Notes under the pieces: model-generated | Databases searched by the model: none | What the model was told of the DNA's origin: nothing | Seen by the model: the letters and a program-made list of their open reading frames with translations, nothing else | Source: Bacteroidota bacterium | Lineage (GTDB): Bacteria > Bacteroidota > Bacteroidia > UBA4408 | DNA: 64,000 bases | Assembly: GCA_016721765.1 (NCBI GenBank) | Contig: JADKHO010000004.1 | Location: 682,001-746,000 of the forward strand | Reading direction: 5' to 3' | Program-made: the position numbers and the translations under genes | Shown: positions 42,921-51,601 of the stretch, piece after piece | Layout of the letters: every line of letters starts with the position of its first letter | Position numbering within the stretch: the stretch's first letter is position 1

Positions 42921-45191
42921 CTATTTTATCACCACAATTTTTTTGTTCACGAAGGTGTGAAGCATTTTGTTTTCGATACTTACAAAATAAATTCCTCCGT
43001 TAATTTCTGAAATATCAATTCCTTGTGAAGTACTTTGGCTTAACGCTAATACGATTTTACCGCTTAAGTCACGCAGCTGAATCACAGCATCAAAAGGATT
43101 TGTGGTGCTTATAAATAAACGGTCGTTGGCCGGATTGGGATACAGGTTTATACTTCCAACTTCCGTCTTTATTTTTTCGGGTATGCCGATATATAAATAT
43201 GGACAGGATTTAAAAACCGGATGCAGCATTAAACTTCCATTGATGATGGATTGATTCCAACCTCCGCCGATATTAAAATATAACTTGTCACCATTGTTGT
43301 TATTCTTATCCAAACCCACATTTAATTCATTGGCTGTACTTTGTACCCAACCCACATAAAAAGTACCCGAAAGCGGAACAGGATTTTCTAAATCAAATTT
43401 TATAAAACCATTTATAACGTGCGCATAGGATGGCGAATAGTTTTGTGTACTCTCGTAAACAACCGCTCCTGGAGCGCCCCCGATGTCGTTCCAAATGCGC
43501 AAACGAAAAAATTTATTGCTGGCATTATCTACCGAAGGATTAAAATAAATATACACCGCATTCATGGTGTCACTTGTATTCAAGGTAAATTTTAATGCTG
43601 CTTGACCACCTGCCTGCACCACGCCATAAGCCGATTCGGCAGAAGCATCGTCATAAGCAAAATAATCATTAAAATGCTGCACAAAGCGCACAGTATCGTT
43701 GCTGTTTATTTGATCGGTTCCCGGAACACCGGCAATTGCTAAACTGTGGGTAATAATAAAATCACGGCATCTATCAGTATCCGGAAAAACAAAGTTTACC
43801 GGTGGAAAAGTATGTGGCGCAAAATTGTAATATCCGTTCAAATAAGAAGGAATGTTTTGCGAACCAGCATTGGGATAATTATACCACAAATTATCATCGT
43901 TATCAGAAACTTTATAGGTGTAGGATTGAAAATTTTCGGTCACTTTATTCAAATTCACTATTGTATTCTTCACATTGGCTTTCATCATCGATGGCACAAA
44001 CTGACTATAGGGAATGGCCTGAAAATCTTTCAACATCGATTGAGCCGGATACACAAAAGCAATGTCGCGGACAATAGTATCTTGAGCTATAGCAATTTTA
44101 TTTAAGGTCACATAATCTATATGCCAATGATCGACATTTCCCGAAAGGGTAGCATAATTTTTAAAACGAAACTGAAATCCTTTATATAAATAAGTGGAAC
44201 CTTGTTTTAAAGCAATACTAACTTTTTGAAATGCCGTGTCCGGATAAATTAAATTTCGCCCCGGCAACGACCATACATGGCTCCAAGTGCCATCCTGCTT
44301 TTTAAAATCCAACACCAGCGAGTCGGTTGATTCAGGAAAATTGCCAAGTCCTTTAGGCTGACAGAAAAAGCTCAATACCACACTATCATTTGCGCCTACA
44401 GGTATATTTAAATCCAAGTACTTTGAAGTAAGTTTATCCGCTAAGCCATAAGCTACAGGATTCGCAAAATTGTAGGGATACCCGGTCGAATCCAAACCAT
44501 CGAAAGTTGCTACGCCAATACTGGGCGGATTGATTGGGAAGGTAGAATTAACAAAAACTTCATTCTCGTACCATAAAGTTTGATTGGGATAAATGTGCGT
44601 ATTGATAAAAGTTATGCTGTCGATTTCAAGCACTTTGGTTGTGAATAATTTTACCAAATTACTATCAATCTGAACGTGCGTAACGCTATCGTAAACCGGT
44701 CGAAAATATGGATTCCACACGTCAAAAATAGCTGTTGCTTGTGTAGGTTTATTTAAGTTATCGAAAAGCGTGAGGTTAAATACCGGCGGCTGTTTTATCG
44801 AATCTATTGAATTGATTGAAGTGTTATAAAAGTAGGTATAAGCCGTGTCGGTAATGTAATAAATGGTATCCACCGGTGGAATAAATCCGTTAATCTTAAA
44901 CGAATAATGCAGTGAATCGCTTTTAGCAAGGCCACTGTATTTAGAAGTATCGTAAGAAGTAAATTTGTTGCTGCTAAAATCATCCACAAATGGCAACGCA
45001 ACTGAAAGCGTATCCTTTGTGAATATAATTCTTTTTTTAGCGATAGCACTTATCTTGGATTGAGCATCGGAGTGATGTTTTGTAAACAGTGCCGGATTAG
45101 TGGTAAGTTCATATTCTCTTTCCTGTGCAAGTACTTGTAAGGAGGCAAAAAGCAAAAAGAGCGTAAAAATAATACTGCGTAATTTATTCAT
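42921..45191 (-). CDS. T9SS type A sorting domain protein
   Basis: About 756 residues from the ATG at 45191, which overlaps the stop of the upstream PASTA gene (ATGAATAA); a TTG at 45200 is less likely. Signal peptide about 1-22. The body is beta-rich with no recognised catalytic motif; the region about 480-640 reads like a jelly-roll (FAYDDASAESAYGV, RLRIWNDIGGAPGAVVYES). The last 80 residues form a type A sorting domain: INLYPNPANDRLFIST ... LSGKIVLAL ... GGIYFVSIENK. It is a secreted or surface protein of unknown role. Translational coupling with the PASTA protein suggests that both matter for the envelope. Confidence 0.83.
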   Translation of the reverse strand: MNKLRSIIFTLFLLFASLQVLAQEREYELTTNPALFTKHHSDAQSKISAIAKKRIIFTKDTLSVALPFVDDFSSNKFTSYDTSKYSGLAKSDSLHYSFKINGFIPPVDTIYYITDTAYTYFYNTSINSIDSIKQPPVFNLTLFDNLNKPTQATAIFDVWNPYFRPVYDSVTHVQIDSNLVKLFTTKVLEIDSITFINTHIYPNQTLWYENEVFVNSTFPINPPSIGVATFDGLDSTGYPYNFANPVAYGLADKLTSKYLDLNIPVGANDSVVLSFFCQPKGLGNFPESTDSLVLDFKKQDGTWSHVWSLPGRNLIYPDTAFQKVSIALKQGSTYLYKGFQFRFKNYATLSGNVDHWHIDYVTLNKIAIAQDTIVRDIAFVYPAQSMLKDFQAIPYSQFVPSMMKANVKNTIVNLNKVTENFQSYTYKVSDNDDNLWYNYPNAGSQNIPSYLNGYYNFAPHTFPPVNFVFPDTDRCRDFIITHSLAIAGVPGTDQINSNDTVRFVQHFNDYFAYDDASAESAYGVVQAGGQAALKFTLNTSDTMNAVYIYFNPSVDNASNKFFRLRIWNDIGGAPGAVVYESTQNYSPSYAHVINGFIKFDLENPVPLSGTFYVGWVQSTANELNVGLDKNNNNGDKLYFNIGGGWNQSIINGSLMLHPVFKSCPYLYIGIPEKIKTEVGSINLYPNPANDRLFISTTNPFDAVIQLRDLSGKIVLALSQSTSQGIDISEINGGIYFVSIENKMLHTFVNKKIVVIK

Positions 45192-45987
45192 TCGGAACAA
45201 GTGTGTCTTGGGTTGGAATACTTATTTTAGTTTCATCTTGGGTAAAAAACAAATCAATGCTTCTTCCCGGATTTATCATGGCATTGCTTGAAAATGCAGG
45301 TGTTTGTTTGTAAACTTTTGCGAGGGTAGTGTCCTTCACCGTTTTATCATACACCAAAGCACCTACTTCTAAGGAAGCAGATTTCACAGCGCTTTCAGCG
45401 GCATCTCGTGTTAAACCTATTAAACTGGGAACAGGCACTTTTTCGCCATTTAAGCCATCGCCTAACACTAAATCAATTTTCGAATTTTTAAGAATGGAAG
45501 TTCCCGGTTGAATATCACGCCCTTTATAGGTTTGATGCAATACTGCATTAAATGCATAATCGGGTACGTATTTTAAATTACCAACTTCTAATCCGTAGGT
45601 CTCTAACATGGCAGTAGCTTGGCGCAAAGAAACATCAATTAAATTGGGCATTTGCACTTTGGGTGGGTTAAATGCATTTACTGTTAAGTAAACCGTACGG
45701 TTTTGTTTCACTAAAAATTTAGCTGAAGGATTTTGCTCCACCACCGTTCCTGGTTTATTTTCCTCATCAAAAATAGAATCCACAATTACATAACGCAATT
45801 CCTTATCATCTATTGCTTTTGCTGCAGCTTTTAACGTAAGGCCTTTCAAATCGGGTACTTCAATGGTTTTGCCATGCAAGGTATAGGTGGATATAAACTT
45901 AAATGCAGCCCACAATACCAACACTACCACAGCGAGTGCAGCAGCAGCATGTTTTAAAAATAATTTACTTTTTATAAATTCTATCAC
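45184..45987 (-). CDS. Membrane-anchored PASTA domain protein
   Basis: 267 residues with a GTG start. One N-terminal membrane helix (about 13-33) is followed by three PASTA domains (about 40-107, 110-180, 183-255): VPDLKGLTLKAAAKAI, MPNLIDVSLRQATAMLE and VPSLIGLTRDAAESAV. PASTA domains bind peptidoglycan fragments in Ser/Thr kinases and PBPs, but here no kinase or transpeptidase domain is attached; such kinase-free PASTA proteins are common in Bacteroidota. It lies 99 bases after the double D-Ala-D-Ala ligase gene, which supports a role in the cell wall. Confidence 0.88.
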   Translation of the reverse strand: MIEFIKSKLFLKHAAAALAVVVLVLWAAFKFISTYTLHGKTIEVPDLKGLTLKAAAKAIDDKELRYVIVDSIFDEENKPGTVVEQNPSAKFLVKQNRTVYLTVNAFNPPKVQMPNLIDVSLRQATAMLETYGLEVGNLKYVPDYAFNAVLHQTYKGRDIQPGTSILKNSKIDLVLGDGLNGEKVPVPSLIGLTRDAAESAVKSASLEVGALVYDKTVKDTTLAKVYKQTPAFSSNAMINPGRSIDLFFTQDETKISIPTQDTLVPNE

Positions 45988-46086
45988 CTAATTTGTTTTT
46001 TGTTTCCCTATTCTAAATCTATGTGAAACCTATGATTCTATGTTCCTATGTGTTTAAATTTCAACCTCAATACGGATGCATAATTT

Positions 46087-48789
46087 CTAATTTACCAATT
46101 CCCGTTTCCCAAACTTTTGAAAAGCAAATTTCAATATGCCATCAATAAAATCGTAGGGCTTTAATCCGTCAATGGCAGCCTGATGAAATATACAAGTTGC
46201 CGGTGTCATTCCGGGCAGTGAGTTTACTTCAATAAAAATTACCTCTACCCTATTTTGTTCAAACACCCGCACAAAAGCATCGATGCGCGCATAACCATTA
46301 ATATTAAGCAAGCGCGCTGCCTTTTCTAATTCGGATCTTACTTGCTGTGAAATTAATTTACGTGCTGTAGTATCCTTTGAAAAGCGTGCAGGAGTAATAT
46401 TTTGACCTTGACCGGCCAAAAACTTTTCTTCCAACGATAGTACTTCACCTTCCGATAAGGCCTCGCTGGGTTCAAATACTTCGTAACACACATTGCCTTG
46501 TGCATCAAAGGAAGTGAGCATACCACCTGTAATTTCTAAAAAGTGTGAAGCCCCGTTTTTGCTGATGAGTTCTTCTACTAAAAATTCTGTTTTAATTGGA
46601 AACTCTTCCTTGGGCTTTACTTTTAAAATGGCTGCCTTGGCTTCATCCAATGCTTCGCTTTTGCGGAAAATCAAATCGGCAAACGCTACTAATTCAGTCT
46701 CCGATTTTATTTTTCGCACTGCACTGCTGCAGCCATCATCCACCGGTTTTGCTATGAGTGGAAATTTAATTTTTCCTAAAATAGTGGCAATCGCTTTTGT
46801 GGTATCTGCTTTCCAATCCTGCTCTTTCACTACCATATGTGCTGCAACCAATTGATTGTTTTTTCGCAGCAGTTCGTTGGTTTCGTATTTATTGATAGTA
46901 ATAGAAGAACTAATCGCATCTGAACCGTTATAGGGTAATCCTACTTTTTCGAGATGTTTTTGCACTGCACCATCTTCGCCCGGGCGACCATGCAAAGCAA
47001 TAAACACAGCATCCACCGCCGTGGCAAGCGAATCATAAGTTAAACTTTGTGGCTTGGCTAAATTTCCGGATTGGGAATATTTCTCTGTTAGTTCAGCACT
47101 TTCGGCAATTATTTTTTTGATGATGGGATGAATGGAATAATGATCAATCTTCTCGCGAATATCGTCGGCATTATCTTTCAGCAAAATATTTATTGGAATT
47201 TGATACATCAAATGCTCCTGCTCATTGCCGGTTAGAAAAACCGGAATGGGTTGATATTTTGTGGAGGAGGAAAGTTTTTCATAAATATTCCTTCCGCTTT
47301 CTACCGAAATATGCCGCTCACTGCTGAAGCCACCTAACATTACCGCAACCTTTATTTTTTGCCTAGCATCCGATTTTTCGCGTGCGATGGATACATCTAA
47401 ATTTTGAATTAAGGTTGGAATGGCTTTATTATCGGGCATGTCCAACAAGCGTTGTTGCAATGAAATGCGAATGATGTAAGTCAAAAATTGAGAAGGATTT
47501 AATCCGATTTCAGCTGCCTGATGAAAGAAAAACGAAGAAGGCATCATACCCGAAGTGGTATTGGGATCGTTTAAAAACACAGTACCGTCTGCTTTAATAA
47601 ATCCATCAATACGGGCATACACATCGAACTTAAAGTGATGAAATAATTTTTCACATCCGCTTCTTATTTTTTCGATTTGTGCATCCGGTAAATCAATGGG
47701 TGTTATCTTGCGCGACAAGCCCGGCAAGTACTTACTACGGTAATCGAATAATTCTTTCCCCTTTTTTATTTCGGTTGGAGGAAGTGCAATTGCTGCTTTT
47801 CCGCTAGCACCCATTTCGTTTTGTAGCACAATACAACTAAACTCACGTCCTTCAATAAATCCTTCCACCACCACTCGCTCATCTGCATCAAGCGACTCGA
47901 TGCGTAAGTTTTCGCCTTCGTTTAGGTGTGTGTTAAGATACTCTATCAAATCAGCCGGATGGTATATTTTTACTTCTCCAATTTTTACAGGAATACCTAT
48001 GCCTTCGCGGATATCGCTAAGGCTGTGAATAAATTCGGATTTATCCCAATCATTGAGTTTGCCCCAATCGTTAAAATCGATTTCATGAATGAAAAAGCTT
48101 TTGTTGACTGCCTTTCTAAACTCCGCTTCATTGGCAGCATTCATAATACTTACTCCAATTGAAGAGCCTTGTGTAGATGCCTTAATCACACAAGGAAAAT
48201 GAATCTGCGATTTTGCTTTTTCGTAGTATTCGTGCTGCTTTCCTTTGAGCCAATCCGCTCTATCAATCACAAAAAAATCAGGACTTGCAAATCCGGCTGC
48301 TTGCATTAATTGCTTTTGTAGCGCTTTATCGATTCCAATTTTTGATGGCTCAATTCCGGAGCCCGAATATGGGATATCCACCGATTGAAGCAATTCCTGC
48401 ACTTTTCCATCTTCCCCATAAGGGCCATGCAAACACAAAAAAGCGAAATCGAAATACTGTTTAAACTCTTTTGGTTCGATGCGTACCCCGAGGGTATCAA
48501 TCAATTGCTCCTGTTCCTTTAAAGTTAAATCACCCAAGCTTTCGGCATAAATTTGAAATTCGCCTGAAGTTGCTGGGATATGGCTTGCGGGAGGATAAAA
48601 ATCACGTATGCTGCCTTTGTACACAAACTCCCAATTAAGGAGTATAAAATTCCCAAAACTATCAACAAACAAAGGAACCGGCTCAAAAAGTGCCTTGTTT
48701 AAATTATCATATACGGTACGGCCGCCGGCAAAGGAAATTTCGCGCTCCTTGCTGAATCCACCAAAAACGATTGCTGTTCTTATCTTCAT
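46087..48789 (-). CDS. Tandem D-alanine-D-alanine ligase-like protein (two fused Ddl units)
   Basis: 900 residues, about twice a normal Ddl (300-360). Unit 1 (about 1-470) has FGGFSKEREIS (9-19), HGPYGEDG (121-128), the ATP-loop KASTQGSSIGVS (203-214) and LNDPNTTSGMMPSS (406-419). Unit 2 (about 478-900) has LGGFSSERHIS (485-495), HGRPGEDGAVQ (600-610), KPVDDGCSSAV (681-691) and FIEVNSLPGMTPA (852-864). Ddl makes the D-Ala-D-Ala dipeptide for peptidoglycan. Unit 1 has DPN in place of the metal-binding EVN motif, whereas unit 2 has the canonical EVNSLPGMT but an altered GSSxGV loop. It may act as one bifunctional or pseudo-dimeric enzyme. Confidence 0.87.
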   Translation of the reverse strand: MKIRTAIVFGGFSKEREISFAGGRTVYDNLNKALFEPVPLFVDSFGNFILLNWEFVYKGSIRDFYPPASHIPATSGEFQIYAESLGDLTLKEQEQLIDTLGVRIEPKEFKQYFDFAFLCLHGPYGEDGKVQELLQSVDIPYSGSGIEPSKIGIDKALQKQLMQAAGFASPDFFVIDRADWLKGKQHEYYEKAKSQIHFPCVIKASTQGSSIGVSIMNAANEAEFRKAVNKSFFIHEIDFNDWGKLNDWDKSEFIHSLSDIREGIGIPVKIGEVKIYHPADLIEYLNTHLNEGENLRIESLDADERVVVEGFIEGREFSCIVLQNEMGASGKAAIALPPTEIKKGKELFDYRSKYLPGLSRKITPIDLPDAQIEKIRSGCEKLFHHFKFDVYARIDGFIKADGTVFLNDPNTTSGMMPSSFFFHQAAEIGLNPSQFLTYIIRISLQQRLLDMPDNKAIPTLIQNLDVSIAREKSDARQKIKVAVMLGGFSSERHISVESGRNIYEKLSSSTKYQPIPVFLTGNEQEHLMYQIPINILLKDNADDIREKIDHYSIHPIIKKIIAESAELTEKYSQSGNLAKPQSLTYDSLATAVDAVFIALHGRPGEDGAVQKHLEKVGLPYNGSDAISSSITINKYETNELLRKNNQLVAAHMVVKEQDWKADTTKAIATILGKIKFPLIAKPVDDGCSSAVRKIKSETELVAFADLIFRKSEALDEAKAAILKVKPKEEFPIKTEFLVEELISKNGASHFLEITGGMLTSFDAQGNVCYEVFEPSEALSEGEVLSLEEKFLAGQGQNITPARFSKDTTARKLISQQVRSELEKAARLLNINGYARIDAFVRVFEQNRVEVIFIEVNSLPGMTPATCIFHQAAIDGLKPYDFIDGILKFAFQKFGKRELVN

Positions 48790-49107
48790 AGGGTAAAAAA
48801 ACGTGTAAAGATAATTAATGTGAAGGGATTTTCAAGTTGTAAATTTTGCGGGTAAAAAGGGCTTTAATCAAACTAAAGTTTAATTGAAAATAATGAAATA
48901 GTTACTTAGCTGTGTGCGAAAAAGTTCAATCAAAAAAGCTTCTCTGCAAATCCGTATGCTTGCAGGGAAGTATTCCTTTGGAGTGCAAATGCTTCCTGTT
49001 TCAAAAAACAAAATGAAATAAGTTGCTTCTAATAGTCCTATAAATAAAAAACCCACAAAGCTAGGCTTCGTGGGCACTGTGTGGTGCAGAAAATAAAAAA
49101 AGATAAG
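48790..49107. other. Intergenic region
   Basis: 318 bases with no supported ORF or RNA gene. The right end holds the terminator of the ELWxxDGT gene (49046-49074). Nothing else is recognised; the left part is plain AT-rich sequence upstream of the double ligase and should contain its promoter, though no good TAnnTTTG was found. Confidence 0.4.
49046..49074 (-). terminator. Terminator of the ELWxxDGT-repeat gene
   Basis: Hairpin CCCACAAAGC-TAG-GCTTCGTGGG with one A-C mismatch. On the minus strand it is followed by a run of six T residues. Confidence 0.8.
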
Positions 49108-50595
49108 TTATTGCTTAACCACCTTAAAGGTTTGTTTGCGTGGTTCACCTAATTCTAAAAAATAAAGTCCACTTGAAAGTGTATTTACCTGAATACTATT
49201 TTCGTTATCAGAAATGTATCCACTTAAAACATTTCTTCCGGAGTTGTCTGATATTTTGTATACTTCATTCTGTAAAGATTTTTCGGTTCTGATATATAGT
49301 TTATCGTTGAAAGGATTGGGGTAAGGAAACCAACCAAAAGGATCTTTCAGTTCCTCAGACATTGTTGCAATACCTGTAAGCACCCATAATTCACGCCCAT
49401 AAGTTCCCGGATTGGACATTGAAAATATATAATTTCCATTCACTAAATTCCACTGTCCAATTCCATTGGAAGTTCCTCCAATGTTTGATGCCTTTACCGT
49501 CCCTATTGCTGTTCCATCGGTTTTCCAAAGCTCATAATTGGTTCCATTGTTGGTAGCAACAAAAAACATTGTGCTTCCGTTTGAATAACTGAAATCATTG
49601 GCAGTATTTATACCAGAACCCGTTCCGGCATTTATATTACTTAAAAAACTTGTTCCGGCAAGCGTTCCATCTGTTACATAGAGCTCTCTTCCAACGGTAC
49701 TGGAATTACTCATCGAAAAAACAAACTTTCCATTTACTTCATTCCATTGTCCAATTCCATTGGAAGTCCCACCTTGGTTGGTAAGTTTTATGGTTCCCGC
49801 GGTGGTGCCATCGGTTTTCCATAGTTCATAGGTTGTTCCATTGTTTGTTGCTACAAAATACATAGTGCTACCATTTGAGTAACTGAAATCAATGGAAGTA
49901 TTTATACCAGAACCCGCTCCGGCATTTATATTACTTAATAAACTTGTTCCGGCAAGCGTTCCATCTGTTACATAGAGCTCTCTTCCAACTGTATTGGAAT
50001 TACTCATCGAAAAAACATATTTACCATTTACAGCATTCCATTGTCCAATTCCATTGGAAGTCCCACCTTGGTTGGTAAGTTTTATGGTTCCCGCGGTGGT
50101 GCCATCGGTTTTCCATAGTTCATAGGTTGTTCCATTGTTTGTTGCTACAAAATACATAGTGCTACCATTTGAGTAACTGAAATCAATGGAAGTATTTATA
50201 CCAGAACCCGCTCCGGCATTTATATTACTTAATAAACTTGTTCCGGCAAGCGTTCCATCTGTTACATAGAGCTCTCTTCCAACTGTATTGGAATTACTCA
50301 TCGAAAAAACATATTTACCATTTACAGCATTCCATTGTCCAATTCCATTGGAAGTCCCACCTTGGTTGGTAAGTTTTATGGTTCCCGCGGTGGTGCCATC
50401 GGTTTTCCATAGTTCATAGGTTGTTCCATTGTTTGTTGCTACAAAATACATAGTGCTACCATTTGAGTAACTGAAATCAATGGAAGTATTTATACCAGAA
50501 CCCGCTCCGGCATTTATATTACTTAATAAACTTGTTCCGGCAAGCGTTCCATCTGTTACATAGAGCTCTCTTCCAACTGTATTGGAATTACTCAT
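49108..50595 (-). CDS. ELWxxDGT-repeat T9SS type A protein, C-terminal fragment after a frameshift
   Basis: 495 residues in the second reading frame of a broken gene. It contains four of the six 98-residue repeats of the original protein, each with YELWKTDGTxxGT, GGTSNGIGQWN and GRELYVTDGT. The C-terminal 75 residues are a type A sorting domain (FPYPNPFNDKLYIRT ... SGLYFLELG). The apparent start at an ATG inside a repeat is not a real start: frame and repeats continue from the fragment at 50592-51191 once one A is added at 50598-50602. The intact protein would be about 694 residues, exported, and repeat-built like other ELWxxDGT proteins, whose function is unknown. Confidence 0.8.
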   Translation of the reverse strand: MSNSNTVGRELYVTDGTLAGTSLLSNINAGAGSGINTSIDFSYSNGSTMYFVATNNGTTYELWKTDGTTAGTIKLTNQGGTSNGIGQWNAVNGKYVFSMSNSNTVGRELYVTDGTLAGTSLLSNINAGAGSGINTSIDFSYSNGSTMYFVATNNGTTYELWKTDGTTAGTIKLTNQGGTSNGIGQWNAVNGKYVFSMSNSNTVGRELYVTDGTLAGTSLLSNINAGAGSGINTSIDFSYSNGSTMYFVATNNGTTYELWKTDGTTAGTIKLTNQGGTSNGIGQWNEVNGKFVFSMSNSSTVGRELYVTDGTLAGTSFLSNINAGTGSGINTANDFSYSNGSTMFFVATNNGTNYELWKTDGTAIGTVKASNIGGTSNGIGQWNLVNGNYIFSMSNPGTYGRELWVLTGIATMSEELKDPFGWFPYPNPFNDKLYIRTEKSLQNEVYKISDNSGRNVLSGYISDNENSIQVNTLSSGLYFLELGEPRKQTFKVVKQ

Positions 50596-50985
50596 CGAAA
50601 AACATATTTACCATTTACAGCATTCCATTGTCCAATTCCATTGGAAGTCCCACCTTGGTTGGTAAGTTTTATGGTTCCCGCGGTGGTGCCATCGGTTTTC
50701 CATAGTTCATAGGTTGTTCCATTGTTTGTTGCTACAAAATACATAGTGCTACCATTTGAGTAACTGAAATCAATGGAAGTATTTATACCAGAACCCGCTC
50801 CGGCATTTATATTACTTAATAAACTTGTTCCGGCAAGCGTTCCATCTGTTACATAGAGCTCTCTTCCAACTGTATTGGAATTACTCATCGAAAAAACATA
50901 TTTACCATTTACAGCATTCCATTGTCCAATTCCATTGGAAGTCCCACCTTGGTTGGTAAGTTTTATGGTTCCCGCAGTGGTGCCA
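49413..50985 (-). repeat. Six phased 294-bp (98-codon) tandem repeats, inner copies identical
   Basis: The same landmark (ATTACTCATCGA on the top strand, or its variants) recurs at 49413, 49707, 50001, 50295, 50589 and 50882, spacing 294 bases each time except the last, which is 293. Copies between about 49760 and 50880 appear base-for-base identical except for one missing A at 50598-50602; the outermost copies have diverged. Recent expansion or gene conversion is the simplest explanation. Confidence 0.9.
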
Positions 50986-51191
50986 TCGGTTTTCCACAGT
51001 TCGTAGGTTGTTCCGTTATCCGTAGCAACAAAATAGGTAATGTTTCCGACAGAATAGCTAAAATCGTTAGCCGCATTAATACCTGACCCGGTTCCCAAAT
51101 TAATATCCTTTAGCAAGGTAGCCATTTGAGCCTTAATCTCACTGCAACATAGGAGTATGGAAAATATAATAAGAAAACTATTTTTTTTCAT
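50592..51191 (-). CDS. ELWxxDGT-repeat protein, N-terminal fragment before a frameshift
   Basis: About 199 residues from the ATG at 51191 (a TTG at 51218 is less likely because the ATG gives a standard signal peptide ending near SEIKA). It contains the first repeat and most of the second (YELWKTDGT, GGTSNGIGQWN, GRELYVTDGT) and then stops at NGKYVF followed by a shifted codon and a stop. The cause is a run of five A instead of the six seen at the same place in other copies (50598-50602, top strand). It is the 5' part of the same gene as 49108-50595. Confidence 0.8.
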   Translation of the reverse strand: MKKNSFLIIFSILLCCSEIKAQMATLLKDINLGTGSGINAANDFSYSVGNITYFVATDNGTTYELWKTDGTTAGTIKLTNQGGTSNGIGQWNAVNGKYVFSMSNSNTVGRELYVTDGTLAGTSLLSNINAGAGSGINTSIDFSYSNGSTMYFVATNNGTTYELWKTDGTTAGTIKLTNQGGTSNGIGQWNAVNGKYVFR

Positions 51192-51548
51192 ATTTGGAAT
51201 TTTTAGCGATAAAAACAAATATCGGACTAATCGATTAATAAATCCTTACCAATTAATAAGTTTTTATCACTCATTGGAAAGTAATTACATTCATTGGATT
51301 CTTGCTGAGGAGCTAGCTTCGTGCGCAAAGTGGAATTTATTGTTTAAAACTTTTGCAGCAAAAACGGCGGTAAGTTGATACCTCTAATTGATTCTTATTT
51401 TCTAGATAATGTCTTATCAAAATAATTTTTTTACGAAACTTATTTCTGCTAAATCCAAACTATATGCAAATGAACTTGCAATGTTTCTTTTATCAAATAA
51501 CTAATGATAATGGAAAAAATGCTTGAGGAAAAATAGTTGTGCGAGGAT
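51192..51548. other. Intergenic region upstream of the ELWxxDGT gene
   Basis: About 357 AT-rich bases. A near-match to the -7 element (GATATTTG on the minus strand, around 51220) lies before the ATG at 51191. No ORF, RNA gene or repeat is supported. Confidence 0.35.
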
Positions 51549-51583
51549 AAAAAAAAATCCCCTCGAATTCGAGAGGATTTTTT
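51549..51583 (-). terminator. Terminator of the FG-GAP gene
   Basis: Hairpin AATCCCCTCG-AATT-CGAGAGGATT (one C-A mismatch) with an A run on its left and a T run on its right, so it works on either strand. It lies just after the minus-strand gene ending at 51602. Confidence 0.82.
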
Positions 51584-51601
51584 ATGCTAATTATTTAGAT
51601 T

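Noticed and set aside
43746..44105. 119-codon ORF opposite the T9SS gene at 42921-45191
   Set aside because: Entirely inside a well-supported coding region and without any motif.
49413..50985. CRISPR-like array
   Set aside because: The repeats are 98 codons long and in frame, with no short direct repeat/spacer alternation and no cas genes.
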